A DNA stretch of 7,840 bases from JBATBW01 sp049662565 (GTDB taxonomy: Bacteria; Bacillota_I; Bacilli_A; Erysipelotrichales; Erysipelotrichaceae), in NCBI GenBank assembly GCA_049662565.1, contig JBATBW010000050.1, forward strand, positions 1 through 7,840, given 5' to 3'. Both the position numbers and the translations under genes were made by a program. Of this stretch, positions 4,674 through 7,840 are shown in pieces (the first letter of the stretch is position 1; the number at the start of each line of letters is the position of its first letter). The notes beneath the pieces were generated by a model. It had not been told where the DNA came from. It ran no database searches and saw only the letters and a program-made list of their open reading frames with translations.

Positions 4674-7122
4674 AAATAAATAAATTAACATTCGATTCTT
4701 CGGCATCGCCTAAATACGACGCAACACCAGCATATTCCACATTATCAAGTAATTCTTCTTTAGTAATACCCATTATATCCATTGACATCGTACAAGCAAC
4801 TAACTTAATACCACTATCTAAGGCATGTTTCATTAAGTCTTCTAATGATTCGACATTTTTATCATTCATTACTTTTTTCATCATCATCGTGCCCATACCA
4901 CCCATATTCATTTTTGATAGTTTAAGTTTCCGACTACCTTTAGGCATCATCAGTGCAAACATCTTTTCAATAAATGGTTTTTTTACTGATATATTTTCAC
5001 TCTTTCTTAAAGCATTTAAACCCCAGAAAGTAAAAAACATAGTCACTGGTCGTCCCATCGCTCTTGCACCATTGGCAATAATAAAACTTGCGAGTACTTT
5101 ATCTAAATCACCACTGAAAACAATAATTGTTTTTCCTTGAGGTAGTGATGTAGGAGCATTTAAAACACTACAAACATCACTGCCTTTTTTTATATAAACA
5201 ATGTTTTGATTATTTACTCTTTCTGTTCGTATTAATGTATTTCCTGTTCTTTTACACCAAGCATTAATATCGGCCGCAAACCCCATATCCGTAGCGCTTA
5301 CTTTTAAAATTTGTCCATCAACCATATTCCCTAAAGTTTCATTAACTTTCATAATTGGCCCTGGGCATTGTAATCCACAACAATCAATAATTGTCATTTC
5401 TTCATCATTAATTGTTAATTTATTATTCATATCATTATCCTCATCTATTTCATTATTATAGTGCATCGATTTATAAAATGATGTCCCACCTGATAATACC
5501 CTAACATCACTAAAACCTTTTTGCATTAATATACGAGCTACATTATAAGAACGAACGCCAATTGCACAATATACAACCGTTAATTTATTTTTATCTAATT
5601 CATCAATTCTCGATCTTATTTGACCAAAAGGAATATGTATTGAATTATCTATACTAAAAATCATTCGTTCAACATCTTCACATATATCTAGTATCGCAAC
5701 ATCTTCACCATCATTAATCATCGCGTCTAATTCATTATATTCAATAAATTTAACTAAATTATCAATAATATTTTCGGCTACAAAACCTAACATATTAATT
5801 GGATCTTTTGCTGAAGAAAAAGGCGGAGCATAAGCTAACTCAATTTCACACAAATCATAAATCGTTCCATTTAATCTCATTGTCGTCGCAAGGGTATCAA
5901 TACGTTTATCGACTCCATCTTGCCCTACAATTTGACCACCATATATTTTTCCGTCTTGATTAAAAATCATTTTTAGAGTTAATGGAGTGGCATTAGGATA
6001 ATACCCTGCATGCGACTTTTGATTAATTAAACAAGTAAAATAATCAACGTTTTTCGTCTTACCCATTAACTTTAATTGCTTTTCATTTAAACCAACACTA
6101 GCTACAGTTAGATCAAAAACTTTTGCGACAGCGCTACCTAAAGTGCCATTATACTTTTTGTTTTTGCCAACTAAATTATCCGCTAGTATCCGAGCTTGTT
6201 TGTTCGCAGGACCTGCCAGTGGAATCATTGTTTGTTCTTTAGTAACATAATTAGTAACCCCAATTACATCACCTACAGCATAGATGTTCTCATCTGATGT
6301 TTGAAGATAATCATTGACAACTATTCCTTTTCTATCATTTAGTTGCAGTCCTGCTTCTAAAGCTAATTGTGAATTAGGTCTAACTCCTATTGATAATATT
6401 ATTAAATCACTTTTAATCTTTTTACCACTAGTTAATTCAATTGTTGTTTGATTATCAATATGAATAAATTGTTTTACCCCATCATTGAGGATTAAATTAA
6501 CATTATTAAAGACAATATTTTCATGAACTAAATTAGCCATTTCCAAATCAATCGGTGTCATTACTTGATTTTGCATTTCAATAATTGAAACCTTTAAACC
6601 TAAATCATGTAAATTCTCGGCCATTTCTAAACCAATAAATCCACCACCAATTACCGCAACATTCTTTACATTATGTTCATTAATATAATTTTTAATCGCA
6701 TCGGTATCTGGTACACTCCACAAAGTTAAAATATTATCCGCTTCAATACCACTAATAGGTGGTTTAATTGGCGAAGAACCCGTGGCGATTACTAAATCAT
6801 CATAACTATCTTCGTAAGTATTATTTGTCAACAAGTCTTTAACGATAATTTTTTTGTCATTTGGGACAATCTTAATCACTTCACTTTGTACTTTAACGTC
6901 GACATTAAATTTATCTTTCATCGCTTCTGGTGTCATTAATAATAAAGCATCTCTACTTTTAATATTATCCCCAATATAATAAGGCAATCCACAGTTCGCA
7001 TACGAAATGTATTCACCCTTTTCGTAGATAATGATATTTCTATTCTCATCATTTCTTCTTAAACGCGCTGCCGTCGTTGCCCCACCTGCTACTCCACCAA
7101 TAATTATTGTCTTCTTATCCAT
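4672..7122 (-). CDS. CoA-disulfide/persulfide reductase fused to rhodanese, TusA and DsrE-like domains
   Basis: The 816-residue cytosolic protein has four parts. Residues 1-450 are an FAD-dependent pyridine nucleotide disulfide reductase of the CoA-disulfide reductase type: dinucleotide-binding G-G-V-A-G-G (9-14), the single redox cysteine C44 in N-C-G-L-P-Y, a second G-G-G-F-I-G (158-163) for NAD(P)H, G-D-V (284-286), and the family signature Y-A-P-P-F-S-S-A-K-D-P (431-441). Residues about 455-550 are a rhodanese with C519 in C-A-I-G-V-R-S. An acidic linker (557-575) leads to a TusA domain (about 576-645) with C586 in C-P-G-P. Residues about 662-816 are DsrE-like, with C777 and a Met-rich stretch (738-752). 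All four cysteines are present, so electrons and sulfane sulfur could pass between domains; likely products are reduced CoA or sulfide from persulfides or polysulfides. The start at 7122 has AAGGAG (7130-7135) seven bases upstream; a TTG at 7128 would be too close. Reductase-rhodanese fusions are known; the physiological substrate here is inferred. Confidence 0.93.
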   Translation of the reverse strand: MDKKTIIIGGVAGGATTAARLRRNDENRNIIIYEKGEYISYANCGLPYYIGDNIKSRDALLLMTPEAMKDKFNVDVKVQSEVIKIVPNDKKIIVKDLLTNNTYEDSYDDLVIATGSSPIKPPISGIEADNILTLWSVPDTDAIKNYINEHNVKNVAVIGGGFIGLEMAENLHDLGLKVSIIEMQNQVMTPIDLEMANLVHENIVFNNVNLILNDGVKQFIHIDNQTTIELTSGKKIKSDLIILSIGVRPNSQLALEAGLQLNDRKGIVVNDYLQTSDENIYAVGDVIGVTNYVTKEQTMIPLAGPANKQARILADNLVGKNKKYNGTLGSAVAKVFDLTVASVGLNEKQLKLMGKTKNVDYFTCLINQKSHAGYYPNATPLTLKMIFNQDGKIYGGQIVGQDGVDKRIDTLATTMRLNGTIYDLCEIELAYAPPFSSAKDPINMLGFVAENIIDNLVKFIEYNELDAMINDGEDVAILDICEDVERMIFSIDNSIHIPFGQIRSRIDELDKNKLTVVYCAIGVRSYNVARILMQKGFSDVRVLSGGTSFYKSMHYNNEIDEDNDMNNKLTINDEEMTIIDCCGLQCPGPIMKVNETLGNMVDGQILKVSATDMGFAADINAWCKRTGNTLIRTERVNNQNIVYIKKGSDVCSVLNAPTSLPQGKTIIVFSGDLDKVLASFIIANGARAMGRPVTMFFTFWGLNALRKSENISVKKPFIEKMFALMMPKGSRKLKLSKMNMGGMGTMMMKKVMNDKNVESLEDLMKHALDSGIKLVACTMSMDIMGITKEELLDNVEYAGVASYLGDAEESNVNLFI

Positions 7123-7129
7123 AATCAAT

Positions 7130-7135
7130 CTCCTT
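7130..7135 (-). promoter_or_regulatory. Ribosome binding site fixing the fusion-gene start
   Basis: AAGGAG on the minus strand sits seven bases before the ATG at 7122. The in-frame TTG at 7128 would leave a gap of one base, which rules it out. Confidence 0.85.
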
Positions 7136-7143
7136 ATATCATA

Positions 7144-7172
7144 ATAATACTTGTCCTTTATTTATCAAGCAA
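7144..7172 (-). promoter_or_regulatory. Possible promoter of the fusion gene
   Basis: TTGCTT (7167-7172) and TATTAT (7144-7149) on the minus strand are 17 bp apart; the -10 matches five of six consensus bases, the -35 only three. An overlapping TTGATA (7163-7168) is a better -35 but is badly spaced (13 bp) from TATTAT. The pair lies between the ZIP terminator and the fusion start, where a promoter is expected. Confidence 0.35.
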
Positions 7173-7183
7173 TAAAAATGCTT

Positions 7184-7209
7184 AAAAAAAAGAAGATTAC
7201 TCTTCTTTT
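7184..7209 (-). terminator. Intrinsic terminator of the ZIP transporter gene (GUAA loop)
   Basis: The transcript folds as AAAAGAAGA, GUAA loop, UCUUCUUUU: nine perfect pairs with a GNRA-type tetraloop, followed by U to give a run of eight (7184-7191). The first bases of the stem are the last bases of the TAA stop (7208-7210). Confidence 0.9.
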
Positions 7210-7840
7210 AACTTAAAGCAACATCTAAAGCCATCATTATGACAAAACCAACTGCGAAAAATATAACTCCGGCATTAGAATGTTCACCTTCACTCATTTC
7301 TGGAATCAATTCTTCTACGACCACATAAATCATTGCGCCAGCCGCAAAACTCAAAAAATAAGGTAAAAACGGCAATATATAACTAGCCGCAACTACCGTA
7401 ATAAACCCGGCAATCGGCTCAACAATACCGGACATTACTCCAAAGATAAATGACTTTGTTTTACTAATACCTTGTGATTTTAGAGGCATCGAAATAATTG
7501 CACCTTCCGGAAAGTTTTGAATCGCTATCCCAATGGATAAGGCTAAAGCTGCGACCGCCGATATTCCACTATTACCTGAGGCAAATCCAGCATAAACTAC
7601 TCCGACAGCCATCCCTTCTGGGATATTGTGTAGAGTAACCGCTAAAAGTAACATCGTAGTTTTACTAAAAGATTTTTTCGGCCCTTCTGGTTCATCCGTA
7701 TTTAAATGTAAATGAGGGATTACATGATCTAAAAATAGTAAGAAAAATATCCCCAACAAAAACCCCACGGCCGCTGGGATAAATGATAATTTACCCATAC
7801 CACTTGATTGATCCATTGCGGGTATTAATAAGCTCCAAAT
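7208..7840 (-). CDS. ZIP-family metal-ion transporter, GufA-like (5' end outside window)
   Basis: ZIP proteins carry zinc, iron or other divalent metals across the membrane towards the cytoplasm. The frame stays open from the ATG at 7816 to the window edge (residues I-W-S-L-L-I-P-A precede it and continue the family pattern), so the real start is beyond 7840; about 210 residues of an expected 250-270 are present. Counting from the ATG at 7816, signature motifs are H-N-I-P-E-G (63-68) and Q-N-F-P-E-G (100-105), the paired metal-binding helices; the Q-N form is usual for the GufA-type branch. A short loop between helices, H-V-I-P-H-L-H (31-37), may bind metal. Later helices are at about 115-140, 142-167 (with E-E in V-V-V-E-E-L) and 182-201. 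Metal specificity cannot be read from the sequence. A terminator directly follows, so the gene ends its transcription unit. Confidence 0.92.
   Translation of the reverse strand: MWSLLIPAMDQSSGMGKLSFIPAAVGFLLGIFFLLFLDHVIPHLHLNTDEPEGPKKSFSKTTMLLLAVTLHNIPEGMAVGVVYAGFASGNSGISAVAALALSIGIAIQNFPEGAIISMPLKSQGISKTKSFIFGVMSGIVEPIAGFITVVAASYILPFLPYFLSFAAGAMIYVVVEELIPEMSEGEHSNAGVIFFAVGFVIMMALDVALS

Noticed and set aside
4866..4910. Met-rich stretch (M-N-M-G-G-M-G-T-M-M-M) as a metal-binding insertion
   Set aside because: Such Met/Lys-rich sequence is a usual trait of this DsrE-like family as I recall it, so it is not a special insertion.
4889..5140. Open frame of 83 codons on the plus strand
   Set aside because: It is antisense to the DsrE-like part of the fusion gene; its composition mirrors the Met/Lys-rich coding strand and it shows no start signal.
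5085..5260. Possible domain boundary error or frameshift between the TusA and DsrE-like parts
   Set aside because: The reading frame is continuous and both domains keep their motifs in the expected order, so a true fusion is more likely.
7123..7128. TTG at 7128 as start of the fusion gene
   Set aside because: It is one base from the AAGGAG site; the ATG at 7122 has ideal spacing and begins with the normal M-x-K-K before the FAD motif.
1..7840. CRISPR array, insertion sequence, phage remnant or tRNA
   Set aside because: I see no direct-repeat array, transposase frame, attachment-site pair or cloverleaf; all space is taken by ordinary metabolic and transport genes.

Overview
The window is AT-rich, densely coding DNA with every gene on the minus strand, so it is transcribed right to left. 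Strong AGGAG-type ribosome binding sites, short U-tailed terminators, a lipobox lipoprotein and sigma-A-like promoters all point to a low-GC Bacillota (Bacilli, Erysipelotrichia or a related gut lineage). The genus cannot be told from this sequence. TGA is used as a stop (MFS gene) and Trp is TGG, so the code is standard rather than the Mycoplasma code.

In transcription order the layout is: (1) a GufA-like ZIP metal-ion transporter, cut at its 5' end by the right window edge and closed by a hairpin terminator; (2) an 816-residue fusion of a CoA-disulfide/persulfide reductase with rhodanese, TusA and DsrE-like domains, closed by a terminator; (3) nicotinate phosphoribosyltransferase (pncB), with a near-consensus promoter overlapped by a perfect 12-bp inverted repeat, and a terminator whose stem contains its own stop codon; (4) a 12-helix MFS transporter; (5) a small lipoprotein carrying a flavin-binding split-barrel (PNPOx-like) domain, closed by a UUCG-loop terminator; (6) cysK, cysteine synthase; (7) cysE, serine acetyltransferase, starting one base after the cysK stop and cut by the left window edge. 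The cysE fragment is open to the edge and is recognisable from its N-terminal domain.

Most genes sit in their own transcription units, separated by terminators. The two likely multi-gene units are MFS plus lipoprotein (no terminator between them) and cysK-cysE (one-base gap). Functionally, cysE and cysK make O-acetylserine and condense it with sulfide to give cysteine. The four-domain fusion is a plausible NAD(P)H-dependent source or relay of reduced sulfur, and pncB salvages nicotinate for NAD. The shared sulfur/redox theme is an inference from gene content, not evidence of co-regulation.

There is no mobile element, CRISPR array, rRNA or tRNA, and no gene-free stretch above about 120 bases. 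I see no wholly new system. The items most worth checking are the palindrome over the pncB transcription start, the lipid-anchored flavin-fold protein, the four-domain sulfur-relay fusion, and an 18-base sequence repeated behind two unrelated terminators.
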